DNA of 47,820 nt from an uncultured Eubacteriales bacterium. GTDB taxonomy: Bacteria > Bacillota > Clostridia > Oscillospirales > CAG-272. The DNA lies in the NCBI GenBank assembly GCA_900544985.1, contig UQXK01000008.1, forward strand, positions 1 to 47,820, read 5' to 3'. Positions 31,660 through 40,102 of this stretch are shown here, piece after piece; position 1 is the stretch's first letter, and each line of letters opens with the position of its first letter. The notes under the pieces were generated by a model. The model was not told the origin of the DNA and did no database searches. It saw only the letters and a list, made by a program, of their open reading frames with translations. The translations under genes and the position numbers were made by a program.

Positions 31660-33890
31660 CTTGCTACCCCTTTCAGAATGTTTTTCCTTTTTCTTCTCTT
31701 AGGTTCGAACTTTCTTTGCATAATGCCGAGAAGCGCCGCGGCTCCCCATGTGATCATAAAGTAGATAACCGCAACAGCGATCAGCGGGAAGAACGCTTCA
31801 TATGTATTTCCGCGGATAATATCGCCCATTTTCGTAAGATCGTTGACCGCGATATAGCCGACGACCGAAGTCGCCTTTATAAGTCCGACGATCTCCGCCG
31901 AATAAACGGGCAGGAACATCTTCATTGCCTGCGGCAAGACAATGCGGAAAAATGTGCGGTTTCTGCTGTATCCGAGCGCATATGCCGCCTCGGTCTGCCC
32001 CTTATCGACCGCCTCCACCGTCAGTGACAGCTGACCGTAAACAAAAGAGCCGAATGTCAGAATAAACCCTATGATGGCAACAACCGTACCGCCCAAATCC
32101 GAGCGTCCGAACACAACATAGAATAATAGCATCAGCACGACGAGCGTCGGTGTTCCCGTAATAAGTTTGGAATATATCTTCGTGAATACACGTGTAACGG
32201 AAGACAAAGCTCTGTTTTTCGACCTTGCCGCAAGATAGAGAAGGAAACCGAGCACCGTTCCGCCGAGCACCGCGCAAACGCTTATCAGAAGTGTAGTTAA
32301 AATTCCTTTTACGATAAGCTTCCAGCGGCTTTCGCGGATAAATGTTTTTTCAAAGCTTTCTCCGATCGAAGCAAAGAAATTTCCCATTCCGCTCTTCTCA
32401 TAAGTAGCCATAACAACATCTGCCACCATATACGGCTCGCTGAAATTAACGCTTTCTTTGCGTTCGGGCGTCATATAAAGCCCTCCGCAAACAAGGTCGT
32501 ACTTCTCCCCCGCAAGTCCCGCAAGACCGGAGGCAAATGAAACGTCTTCTATCTCCACATTGTATCCGTATTCCTTACAGAACAGATACATCGCCTCTAT
32601 TTCAAAGCCGACAGGCTTTCCTTCATACATATAAACGAACGGCTTTCGCGTTGTATCGATGGAAACTCGAAGGGTTTTCGGATTTTCTTTCAGCTCCTCC
32701 AAAGGAACCGATACGGAAGGCTCTGTTTCTCCGTACCACTTGTCAAGCATAGAGTCGAGTCTGCCGTCCGCACGCAGTTTATCCAGAAATGAATTCATCT
32801 GCGCTTGCAGAGCGTACCCTTCCTCGGTCTTTTGGAAACCGAAGCCTATCTCCACGGAATACTGCGGCACATTCACAGCGGAAAGCTTGCTGTCTGTACG
32901 TTTGACCGCGTTGAAATTCGGGCGGTCGAGCATTGTGCCTGCCACCTTGCCCTGTCGGAGCGCCATAAGGACATCCGAAAAATTGTTGAATTCCGAAATG
33001 CGGGCATTCGGGAAAAGCTCGCGGCAGTACCCGCCGTAGAGAGAACCTGTCACAGCTCCGAGTTCCGCTCTGTTAAAAGCATTAAGACTGTCGCCGTCGC
33101 CCGCGACGACGTAAATTATATCCTCGTTGTGATAAGTATCGGAGAAATCAAATGTTTCCTTTCTCTCCTCGGTGATAGTGAGTCCGGAAATGCCCAGCTG
33201 ATACGCTCCGCCCGATACCCCAGCCAGAAGCGACTGGAAAGGCACCGACGTAATGTCCAGGCGATAACCGTATTCCTCGGCAAAAAGCGTAAGAATTTCC
33301 ACGTCATAACCCACAAGCTTGCCGTTTTTGATATAGCCGAAGGGTTTGAGTTCGTTGTTGACAATCACGCGAAGAGTGCCGTTTGTCCCCGTAAGGGATT
33401 CGGGATCGAGAAATTCGGTGGGCTCTTTGTTGCCGAACCACTTTTCGTTCAATTTATCATATGTGCCGTTTTCCTTGATCTTCGCCAAAAAGGCATTTAC
33501 CTGCAAACGAAGCTCCTGCTGCTGTCCTTTCGGGAAGATTATGCCGTATGAAGAGGTTTCCGCCACCTCATCAAGACGTGAGATCTGCAAGCCTTCCCAC
33601 AAAGCGCAAGTGTAGCTTGATGCGTCGATCATCGTGATATCTATCTTATTCTCCGTCAGAGCGTAGAGCATATCGGCGGGGTTATTGTATTCAAGTATCG
33701 TTGCGTCGGGAAAAAAATCGCCTATGATCGTCGACTGATAGCTTCCCGTCATAATGCCGACCTTTGAGTTTTTATAATCATCTACATTTGTTTTATCGCC
33801 GCCGACTTTTGACTTATCCGCACACCCCGCAAGAGCAGAGAGCACGAAAAGAAAAATCATAAACAAGCATAAAATTTTCTTTCTTTTCAT
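31656..33890 (-). CDS. Fused amino-acid ABC transporter: duplicated, permuted binding lobes plus permease
   Basis: 744 residues from ATG 33890 (GGAG upstream). Lipobox SALAGC gives lipid-modified Cys23. Next, in order: a lobe-2-like segment (about 42-152, VGIMTGSYQSTIIGDFFPDA to KLNEKWFG), lobe 1 (about 173-265, VNNELKPFGYIKNGKLVGYD), a second lobe 2 (about 275-388, GAVTGSLYGGYCRELFPNAR to MLDKWYG), a second lobe 1 (about 407-498, FVYMYEGKPVGFEIEAMYLF). The permease starts at about 515 with ILTTLLISVCAVLGGTVLG and holds the EAA-loop sequence AAYALGYSRNRTFFRIVLPQ. The order 2-1-2-1 differs from the usual 1-2 binding protein. It pairs with the downstream GlnQ-type ATPase for import of polar amino acids or related compounds. 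Confidence 0.85.
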   Translation of the reverse strand: MKRKKILCLFMIFLFVLSALAGCADKSKVGGDKTNVDDYKNSKVGIMTGSYQSTIIGDFFPDATILEYNNPADMLYALTENKIDITMIDASSYTCALWEGLQISRLDEVAETSSYGIIFPKGQQQELRLQVNAFLAKIKENGTYDKLNEKWFGNKEPTEFLDPESLTGTNGTLRVIVNNELKPFGYIKNGKLVGYDVEILTLFAEEYGYRLDITSVPFQSLLAGVSGGAYQLGISGLTITEERKETFDFSDTYHNEDIIYVVAGDGDSLNAFNRAELGAVTGSLYGGYCRELFPNARISEFNNFSDVLMALRQGKVAGTMLDRPNFNAVKRTDSKLSAVNVPQYSVEIGFGFQKTEEGYALQAQMNSFLDKLRADGRLDSMLDKWYGETEPSVSVPLEELKENPKTLRVSIDTTRKPFVYMYEGKPVGFEIEAMYLFCKEYGYNVEIEDVSFASGLAGLAGEKYDLVCGGLYMTPERKESVNFSEPYMVADVVMATYEKSGMGNFFASIGESFEKTFIRESRWKLIVKGILTTLLISVCAVLGGTVLGFLLYLAARSKNRALSSVTRVFTKIYSKLITGTPTLVVLMLLFYVVFGRSDLGGTVVAIIGFILTFGSFVYGQLSLTVEAVDKGQTEAAYALGYSRNRTFFRIVLPQAMKMFLPVYSAEIVGLIKATSVVGYIAVNDLTKMGDIIRGNTYEAFFPLIAVAVIYFMITWGAAALLGIMQRKFEPKRRKRKNILKGVAR

Positions 33891-33891
33891 G

Positions 33892-34632
33892 TCAGTTTTT
33901 CTCCATCCAATCGACAAACTCATCGGTTGTCTTAGTCCATTCCACCTCAATCACCGAGTCGGCAAGAATGAGAAATTCGGAAAGTCCGTATTCCCTTCCG
34001 TTATCCGCCCAATCGTATGTATATCCGAGTCTTGTCCACGGATACGGCGTTTCATCGGAATAGGAATATTCGGCGTTGCCGTCGAACCATTCTTTGTATT
34101 CTCCAAGAGAAGAGCCGTCAAGCAGATTAGCCGTCATCTGTTTTGTAACATCGGTCTGATAAGCAGGACGGATCACCTCGTCAAGATCAACCCAAAAAGC
34201 GGAAACATGCGTATATTCCGCGCCCGCGGGAAGTCCTATAAGCTGTTCAAGGCGAAGTTCCCAATCTGTTATCCCCTCGGAATTTTCGTCATACCAGAAA
34301 AGTATCTCTTTATCTGTAAACGTCCATATCTCTCCGTAGGTGCAGGTAAAACTCTCCCCTGCGATGTAGCTGTCTGGGTACTTATGCCATGACAGAAGAA
34401 GCACCTTTGTGCCGTCGTCATTCCACGTAACCATGTCCGAGTCGGGCGTGAGGGTTACAAGCGGCAAAATTTCGTTTTCTTCCGCCTGTTTTGCGTCCTC
34501 CACCGCCGACAAATACAGTTTCTCCGTCGTCTTCGCCGCACAGCCAAATAGCGAGAGAAGGCAACACAGCGCAAGTATAAGCGCTCCTGCCTTTAAGAAA
34601 TATCTCTGCTTTTTTAATTTAGATTGTTGCAT
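33892..34632 (-). CDS. Conserved lipoprotein of unknown function
   Basis: 246 residues. Signal peptide with lipobox (CCLLSLFGC), then a beta-rich, Trp/Tyr-rich domain: MVTWNDDGTKVLLLSWHKYP, GEIWTFTDKEILFWYDE, LRLEQLIGLPAGAEYTHVSA and TPYPWTRLGYTYDWADNGRE, then YGLSEFLI. I recognise this as a family seen repeatedly in Gram-positive and other bacteria, but without an assigned role. It precedes the ABC transporter gene with a 1-base gap, so it may be an accessory to that transporter or a cell-surface sensor. Confidence 0.7.
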   Translation of the reverse strand: MQQSKLKKQRYFLKAGALILALCCLLSLFGCAAKTTEKLYLSAVEDAKQAEENEILPLVTLTPDSDMVTWNDDGTKVLLLSWHKYPDSYIAGESFTCTYGEIWTFTDKEILFWYDENSEGITDWELRLEQLIGLPAGAEYTHVSAFWVDLDEVIRPAYQTDVTKQMTANLLDGSSLGEYKEWFDGNAEYSYSDETPYPWTRLGYTYDWADNGREYGLSEFLILADSVIEVEWTKTTDEFVDWMEKN

Positions 34633-34718
34633 TTTTAATTCTCCCCTGCGGATGACAAAAACTCTCCGGGAGATTTTCTGTCATTTTCCGCCTTTGCTCC
34701 GTATCCTTGCGCAGCAGA

Positions 34719-35123
34719 TTACTTTTTGAGACCGTAATTTCTGCTGTATTCCACAACGAGAACAGGCGTAAGATTCAATGCTTCGCGGATCTCATCGGCA
34801 ATTTTATCTATATCTTCTTTTCCAATAAAGAACAAATCGTAAATCAGTGTGACATTTTCAACCGACTTGTTATCTTCCGTGTATGCGCCGTAGCCAACAT
34901 GCTCTGTGTAACCGAAACCTTTGTCCGTGATAATCTTACGGACAATCTCCTGCGCCTTTTCCGTCGAAACAATCTGCGTTCCGGTATCTTCGTCGTTAAG
35001 ACCGCAATAAAGCGAGTAAGCTACCGGAACATCGCTTTCGTTTTCCTGTTTTGCACTGCCGCATCCCGCGAGAAGGCAGACCGACATAACTACGAGTAAT
35101 AAAGTGGTAATAATCTTCTTCAT
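34719..35123 (-). CDS. Small lipoprotein, DUF3574-like (paralogue)
   Basis: 134 residues; lipobox CLLAGC, then AYSLYCGLNDEDTGTQIVST, VRKIITDKGFGYTEHVGYGA and LNLTPVLVVEYSRNY. Same fold pattern as the lipoprotein at 30164-30553. Together the two copies flank the ABC transporter genes and the conserved lipoprotein. No catalytic residues obvious. The intergenic 100 bases upstream contain only a weak AT-rich stretch. Confidence 0.65.
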   Translation of the reverse strand: MKKIITTLLLVVMSVCLLAGCGSAKQENESDVPVAYSLYCGLNDEDTGTQIVSTEKAQEIVRKIITDKGFGYTEHVGYGAYTEDNKSVENVTLIYDLFFIGKEDIDKIADEIREALNLTPVLVVEYSRNYGLKK

Positions 35124-35223
35124 AATAAATTTTCTCCTGTTGTTCTTTAATTTATATCGTCAATACGATGACGTCCGTTTGATTGCTTATATTGAATTTC
35201 CTTTATATATAGGTCACGACCGC

Positions 35224-36528
35224 TCACGGCAGTTCGGCACACGAAGCCTTATGATCCTCTATCCCGTCCAGATCATAAGGGATTCCTTGTTGAGACAGCT
35301 GCTCGCAAAAGGCATCAAAATATATCTCTTCTCTCCACTGCTGTGCAAAATCCAGGTAAAAATATCCATTGGCAGACATGATCTCCACCAAAATGGCATT
35401 TTCACCTATCTCGCTTAGCGCGCGAATCTCTTTCACATACTGTTCAACAGAACCAAGCTTCGCGGGTCCCAAGTAGCTTACGGAAAAGCTGGCAGCGGTG
35501 CCCTGCATAGACCTGAGAACTTTAAGCATGGCGGCTTTTTTGTCCGCAAGTTTAGGCAGGCTGTCGATCATAGCGTAAAGCCCGCAGGACCTTTTGCACC
35601 CAAGACGCAAATTTTCGGGATCGGAAGCCAAAATCAGGCGGCCTCTATATCCGGTGGCTTGCGTCGTAAACGGTCTTTCTTTCAATTTTCCGTCGTATGA
35701 CAGATAAGCTATTCCAATTGGAGACCCCATATAGTCCGGCGCTTCCAATGCGGGACGCAGATTCATAGCCATGCCTGTCACGATAGGTCTTATATTTCCG
35801 GGATTCACTGCGTCAATGGCGCGTGCAAGAAGCAATGAAGTCACCACTCCCGGCGTGCCGTCCTGTTCACGGCAGTATTGCATTAAATCTTTTTGTCTGA
35901 TCCTCAGTTTATGATCCACCGGCGCGCTTATATGCAGGCGTGGGTCCTCAAACAAGCTAAATGGCGGTAGAGGCGTGACTGATTCTTTACCTTGCGCTTT
36001 CGCGCTTTTTTGCGGTGCGCTCTTTTGCTCGGCAGTCCACCGAACCATCATCTCTTCGTACGGATTTTCCGTTTCCGCGGGAGGAATAACCTCTCCTACC
36101 CTGATACCGTCAGAATCAAGATTCTTGTCATACCTATCCCTGCAATAGTAGTAAGCCAAGGTGCGAAGTACCTGCATTGCAGCCGTTCCATCTCCGAGTC
36201 CGTGAAATATATTCAGCCACAGAGTATCCCCCTGATAGCTGACCGCCCAAAGATAACGGTTGACTTTGTCGCTTCCCATTAAAAGCGGCTCGGAAGTATG
36301 ATACAGTTCAAAAGGGCGATCGTTAGGAACAAGCCAGTATTCTCTTCCGTCGCTTATGCACTGCACCATATAATAGGGATAACGCTTAACGGTAAGTGAA
36401 AGAGCCTTCCGTAAAATCTCTTCCTCAATGGGATCGCAGAACCGAAGCATCAGCCTGTAAGCATAGGTGCTTTGCTCGGTCACTCCGTAAAAATAGGTGC
36501 TCTCACATATGATTTTTTTCATATCCAC
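35224..36528 (-). CDS. Condensation/alcohol acetyltransferase-type acyltransferase
   Basis: 434 residues beginning at GTG 36528 (AAAGGAA nine bases upstream) or ATG 36522. The motif LNIFHGLGDGTAAMQVLRTL matches the HxxxDG catalytic site of the CoA-dependent/condensation superfamily (NRPS C domains, PapA, alcohol O-acetyltransferases). A C-terminal region has SFSVSYLGPAKLGSV, comparable with the structural xxSNxG-type strand, and a central VTGMAMNLRPALEAPDYMGS. The His of the motif is present, so it is probably active as an O- or N-acyltransferase. The acceptor is unknown; in this island it could modify a lipid or a small signal. No NRPS carrier domains nearby. Confidence 0.65.
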   Translation of the reverse strand: MDMKKIICESTYFYGVTEQSTYAYRLMLRFCDPIEEEILRKALSLTVKRYPYYMVQCISDGREYWLVPNDRPFELYHTSEPLLMGSDKVNRYLWAVSYQGDTLWLNIFHGLGDGTAAMQVLRTLAYYYCRDRYDKNLDSDGIRVGEVIPPAETENPYEEMMVRWTAEQKSAPQKSAKAQGKESVTPLPPFSLFEDPRLHISAPVDHKLRIRQKDLMQYCREQDGTPGVVTSLLLARAIDAVNPGNIRPIVTGMAMNLRPALEAPDYMGSPIGIAYLSYDGKLKERPFTTQATGYRGRLILASDPENLRLGCKRSCGLYAMIDSLPKLADKKAAMLKVLRSMQGTAASFSVSYLGPAKLGSVEQYVKEIRALSEIGENAILVEIMSANGYFYLDFAQQWREEIYFDAFCEQLSQQGIPYDLDGIEDHKASCAELP

Positions 36529-36583
36529 AAATTAAAATTCCTTTATTATAAAATCAATCGGCAGGTTGTTTACCTCTTTCGCC

Positions 36584-36994
36584 TTACGCCAGATTCTTTT
36601 TGATTCGCAGAATATTCTGCCCGTCCTTGTATTCGTAAGAGATCTGGTCCATACTTTTCTTTACCATAAAGATACCGAGTCCACCGATCTGCCTTTCATC
36701 TGCGGAAAGCGTTGTATCGGGATCATCTTTTGCAAGCGGATCATAAGGCACGCCGTTATCGATAAATGTAATTATCACGGCAAGAGGCGACTTTGTCACT
36801 TCCACACGCACGGTCGCCGAGCCTACCTCGGGATGATATGCATAGTTCGCAATATTTCCGAACAGCTCGTCAATGGCAATATCTATCTGCATTTGCGCTT
36901 TCATAGGACAGTCTACCGCTTCGAGCTGCTCATTCACAAAATCCGTAACCTTTTCGATGTTTTCAATCGTTGCTTCGGTTGTCAGTTCTTTCAT
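36584..36994 (-). CDS. RsbW-type anti-sigma-factor-like serine kinase (HATPase_c_2)
   Basis: 136 residues from ATG 36994 behind GGAGGAAAG, overlapping the phosphatase stop by 32 bases. All GHKL motifs are intact: N box QIDIAIDELFGNIANYAYHP, G1 IITFIDNGVPYDPLAK, G2 RQIGGLGIFMVKKSMDQISY. In partner switching, such kinases phosphorylate a STAS antagonist and bind a target protein in alternation. Both other partners (STAS proteins and a SpoIIE-type phosphatase) are encoded in this operon; the sigma factor it would regulate is not obvious, the only one in the window being the ECF factor at 18773, which is not a typical RsbW client. Confidence 0.9.
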   Translation of the reverse strand: MKELTTEATIENIEKVTDFVNEQLEAVDCPMKAQMQIDIAIDELFGNIANYAYHPEVGSATVRVEVTKSPLAVIITFIDNGVPYDPLAKDDPDTTLSADERQIGGLGIFMVKKSMDQISYEYKDGQNILRIKKNLA

Positions 36995-38630
36995 CGCCGC
37001 TTTCCTCCATTTTTTGTTTGTATTCCAGACACAGCATGGTAATATCGTCAAACTGGGGCGCGCTTCCGACAAAACGGTCGATATCCTCTTTCACAGCGGA
37101 AAGTATCTCTTCCGGTGTGCCTTTTGCGTTTTTGTTCAGAACCGCAGACAACCTCTCCATGCCGAACAGTTCGTTGTTCGTATCGGTCGCTTCGGTCACA
37201 CCGTCGGTATACTGGAATATCTTGTCTCCCACATTAAGCGTAATGCTTCCGGCACGGTAACGCATATCCTCCATACCTGCCAGAACAAATCCCGGTTTGA
37301 TCTTGTATGCCTCAAAACTTCCGTCGCGGTAAATAAACGGCATTTCATGCCCGGCGTTTACATAGTTGAATTCTCCGGTCACAAGATCCAGCACGCCTTC
37401 AAATGCCGTGATAAATAATCCCTCGCTGTTGGATTCGCAAAGAATGTTGTTTACCTCGGAGAACACTTCTCCAAGTCCGCGCCCGGAACCCGTGTGATCC
37501 TTTATAAGCGTTTTGCCTATGACCATAAACAGCGCCGCGGGAACGCCCTTTCCCGAAACATCCGCCATGACGATGGCAAGGTGTCTTTCGTCCACCATGA
37601 AAAAGTCGTAGAAGTCGCCTCCCACCTCCTTGGCGGGATTCATTGTAGCGTATATATTGAATTCTTTCCGTTCGGGAAATGCCGGAAAGATAGAAGGAAG
37701 CATGGACGCCTGAATGTGCTTGGCAATATCAAGTTCGGCGCCGATCCTTTCCTTTTCCGATGTAACCTTTGAAAGATTGGCAATATAATTTTCAAGTTCT
37801 GCAAGCATGAAGTTAAAAGATTCGCTGAGCGATTCTATCTCGTCGCCTGTCTTGATACTTATGCGCTGATTTTCAAATACGCCCGATGCCGTAATTTCCT
37901 GCGTAAAAGCCGTAAGCTTTCCGACCGGCTTCGTAACGATCTTTCTTATAAAGAAGATGTAAGCGATAATGGTGATTCCTATAATTGCAAATGAGATGAG
38001 CAGCATATTAAGCAGAACCGAGTTCAGATATGTTCTCACCTCGCTCATGTCGAGTATATACTGAATTTCCGCGATCGCCTTGCCGTTTTCATCGAGGATG
38101 ACCGAAATTCCGGTGTAATTATATCCGTAATCGTTATCGGTAACGAACGGCGCGTCCACACCTTTATTTTCGGCAAATCTGTTCCACGTCGTGATGTATT
38201 TCTCCATATCGGCAGGATCGTTCGGATTTGCCGCGTCTATGTAGAGAATATCGCTTTTATAAGGGATCTGCGCTGTGGGATCGTCTCCCATTTCTTCCAC
38301 CATGGCGTCTATGTAGAAGCAAACGCTGTCCTCATCCGGGACAACAAGAGAGAGGAACGTGATATCTCCGTCCTTTTTGAGACGGTTGAAAAGATTATAC
38401 ATTTCCCGATATTCGGGGGTATTGTCGCCGCCATCGGCAATAATTTTTTTCACGTCCTCTACGTCAATCATGGAAGCAATCGCGTTGCTGTTGATCATAA
38501 CGCGCTCCGAATACATCTGTTCCAAATATGATTTTGATGTCGCATAGCTGAAAAGCGATACCGCTATCGTCAACACCAATCCCACAATGCCGAGAGAAAT
38601 GATAAATTTAGGCAAGAGTTTCACTTTCAT
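36963..38630 (-). CDS. Membrane-bound SpoIIE/RsbU-type PP2C phosphatase with HAMP domain
   Basis: 555 residues from ATG 38630 (GGAGAGACAAAC upstream). Membrane helix 1 (FIISLGIVGLVLTIAVSLF), an extracytoplasmic sensor of about 165 residues, helix 2 (LLISFAIIGITIIAYIFFI), HAMP (KPVGKLTAFTQEITASG to DEIESLSESFNFMLAELENY), then the phosphatase: VGGDFYDFFMVDERHLAIVM, ADVSGKGVPAALFMVIGKTL, FQYTDGVTEATDTNNELFGM and DDITMLCLEYK. The metal Asp residues are present. It probably dephosphorylates the STAS proteins in response to an external signal. Overlaps both neighbours. Confidence 0.9.
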   Translation of the reverse strand: MKVKLLPKFIISLGIVGLVLTIAVSLFSYATSKSYLEQMYSERVMINSNAIASMIDVEDVKKIIADGGDNTPEYREMYNLFNRLKKDGDITFLSLVVPDEDSVCFYIDAMVEEMGDDPTAQIPYKSDILYIDAANPNDPADMEKYITTWNRFAENKGVDAPFVTDNDYGYNYTGISVILDENGKAIAEIQYILDMSEVRTYLNSVLLNMLLISFAIIGITIIAYIFFIRKIVTKPVGKLTAFTQEITASGVFENQRISIKTGDEIESLSESFNFMLAELENYIANLSKVTSEKERIGAELDIAKHIQASMLPSIFPAFPERKEFNIYATMNPAKEVGGDFYDFFMVDERHLAIVMADVSGKGVPAALFMVIGKTLIKDHTGSGRGLGEVFSEVNNILCESNSEGLFITAFEGVLDLVTGEFNYVNAGHEMPFIYRDGSFEAYKIKPGFVLAGMEDMRYRAGSITLNVGDKIFQYTDGVTEATDTNNELFGMERLSAVLNKNAKGTPEEILSAVKEDIDRFVGSAPQFDDITMLCLEYKQKMEESGDERTDNRSND

Positions 38631-39234
38631 TGTTTGTCTCTCCATTCAGTAGTTTATAAAATACCTCGGCGTCACACCTGCAACGCCCTTTACAGTACGG
38701 ACAGACAAGGTCTTTATCGTCGTACCATACATTTTTCGCTTCCGTCAGGTCATCAAATCCGCATTCTTTCAGCATTTTGCCCGCGGGAACGATTTTTCCC
38801 GGTTTCCAGCAAATGGCAAACACCGCTCCCGCGGACATCGCAGAGAGCTCTCTTGTGGCAAAGCGGAACATCCTTGTCGCAAGTCCCAGACCGCGGTAAG
38901 CTTCTTTAATGCCGATCGACTGTATCTTTCCGACCCGCTTCCCGCTCTCACTGCAAGCGGTGTGAATCACCGATATATCAAGCTTTGCGGAGAGCGCAAT
39001 GCTCTCTTCATCGGTAAGATAATAATATATGTAGCCCGCGGGCTCGCCTTTATCCGTTTTCAAAAGATAGAAGAATCTGTCCTTTTCCTCAATAGCAGAA
39101 AGTATCTCCTCTTTCGAATATAGATTTTTCCCGACGCACTCGTCGCAAAGTGAGCGCGCGGTCTCGGTTTCATCTTTTGTCAACGGACAAAGGAAAAATA
39201 TCTGTCCGTTTTCACATATGAATTTACAGCTCAT
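38608..39234 (-). CDS. GNAT-family N-acetyltransferase with a Cys-rich tail
   Basis: 208 residues. GNAT core: AGYIYYYLTDEESIAL, SIGIKEAYRGLGLATRMFRF (acetyl-CoA loop RGLGLA) and VFAICWKPGKIVPAGKMLKECGFD. The C-terminal WYDDKDLVCPYCKGRCRCDA is a possible zinc-binding site. The N-terminal part (QIFFLCPLTKDETETARSLC) is not a known domain. The start overlaps the methyltransferase stop (ATGA); its 3' end overlaps the phosphatase start by 23 bases. Substrate unknown; a peptide or small metabolite are both possible. Confidence 0.75.
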   Translation of the reverse strand: MSCKFICENGQIFFLCPLTKDETETARSLCDECVGKNLYSKEEILSAIEEKDRFFYLLKTDKGEPAGYIYYYLTDEESIALSAKLDISVIHTACSESGKRVGKIQSIGIKEAYRGLGLATRMFRFATRELSAMSAGAVFAICWKPGKIVPAGKMLKECGFDDLTEAKNVWYDDKDLVCPYCKGRCRCDAEVFYKLLNGETNNESETLA

Positions 39235-40091
39235 ATTTCACCTTTCGTACAGGTCAGTATCCGCATTCCCATGGAGATAACAGATCCTTTACTCATAATC
39301 AAATGTTTGAGCGTTTTGTAATTCCTGTCAATCCAGTCCGACCACGCTTTATATTCTTCGTTTTCGGGTTCGGCGGCAAGAAGAAGCGCGATATCCTCCG
39401 GCAAATAGGAGAAAAAGGTAGTAAATATAGCTTTTTTCTTTTCTTTCTCACCTTTTCCCGCCGAAATACTGTCGTGCCATATATCAATGCCGTCATATCC
39501 GCTATCGTGAAGAAGATCACATATATATTTTCCCACTTCGCGGTTCCCGGAATACTTGTCCGCTTTTAATATTGCCAAAAATTCACCGAGTAGTCCGCCC
39601 TTATCGCCATTCAATGCGGAAACGCTGTCGTTTGCTTCTATGATCATCAGTTTTCCGTCTTCTTTCAGAAAGGAGCGAAGCGTATAGAGAAGCTTCATAA
39701 CATCCGAAAGGTGCATCAGAACAAAGGACAGATATATCACGTCAAAGCCTTGAAGCTCTCTCTCATTCATAAGCCCCCGAAGCTTTTCCGAAAAACCGTC
39801 GGCTTCCACGTCGCAGTGATAAAAAGAAAATTTTTCATTTCCGAATGTTTTCTGCGCTTTTGTCGCAAGCGCGGAATTGTATTCCAGTCCGATGACCGTT
39901 TTGACCGAATCCGATGAGAAACGTTCCACCGTTTTTATTCCATCATTACATCCGATATCCAATACCGCAATGTCATTCTTCCCGGAAAAAATCTGTGCCA
40001 AAACAGAATCTTCATAGCAGGACAGCAAGTCGTTCTGCACGCGAAGCCTTTTGATTTCTTTTTTCTCCCCGAAAACAAGTTGAGCTTGCAT
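39231..40091 (-). CDS. Class I SAM-dependent methyltransferase
   Basis: 286 residues. SAM-binding motif I IAVLDIGCNDGIKTVERFS, motif II acidic VIGLEYNSALATKAQK, then YHCDVEADGF and FDVIYLSFVLMHLSDVMKLL, LKEDGKLMIIEAND. The remaining 130 residues include KAIFTTFFSYLPEDIALLLA and YKAWSDWIDRNYKTLKHLIM, probably the acceptor-binding part. It stands 11 bases after the MATE gene and overlaps the acetyltransferase gene, so it is co-expressed with this module. Acceptor not predictable. Confidence 0.75.
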   Translation of the reverse strand: MQAQLVFGEKKEIKRLRVQNDLLSCYEDSVLAQIFSGKNDIAVLDIGCNDGIKTVERFSSDSVKTVIGLEYNSALATKAQKTFGNEKFSFYHCDVEADGFSEKLRGLMNERELQGFDVIYLSFVLMHLSDVMKLLYTLRSFLKEDGKLMIIEANDSVSALNGDKGGLLGEFLAILKADKYSGNREVGKYICDLLHDSGYDGIDIWHDSISAGKGEKEKKKAIFTTFFSYLPEDIALLLAAEPENEEYKAWSDWIDRNYKTLKHLIMSKGSVISMGMRILTCTKGEI

Positions 40092-40102
40092 TATGGATCT
40101 CC

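Noticed and set aside
32805..33551. 248-codon plus-strand frame opposite the ABC binding-protein gene
   Set aside because: Antisense shadow; the minus strand encodes a continuous domain-rich protein.
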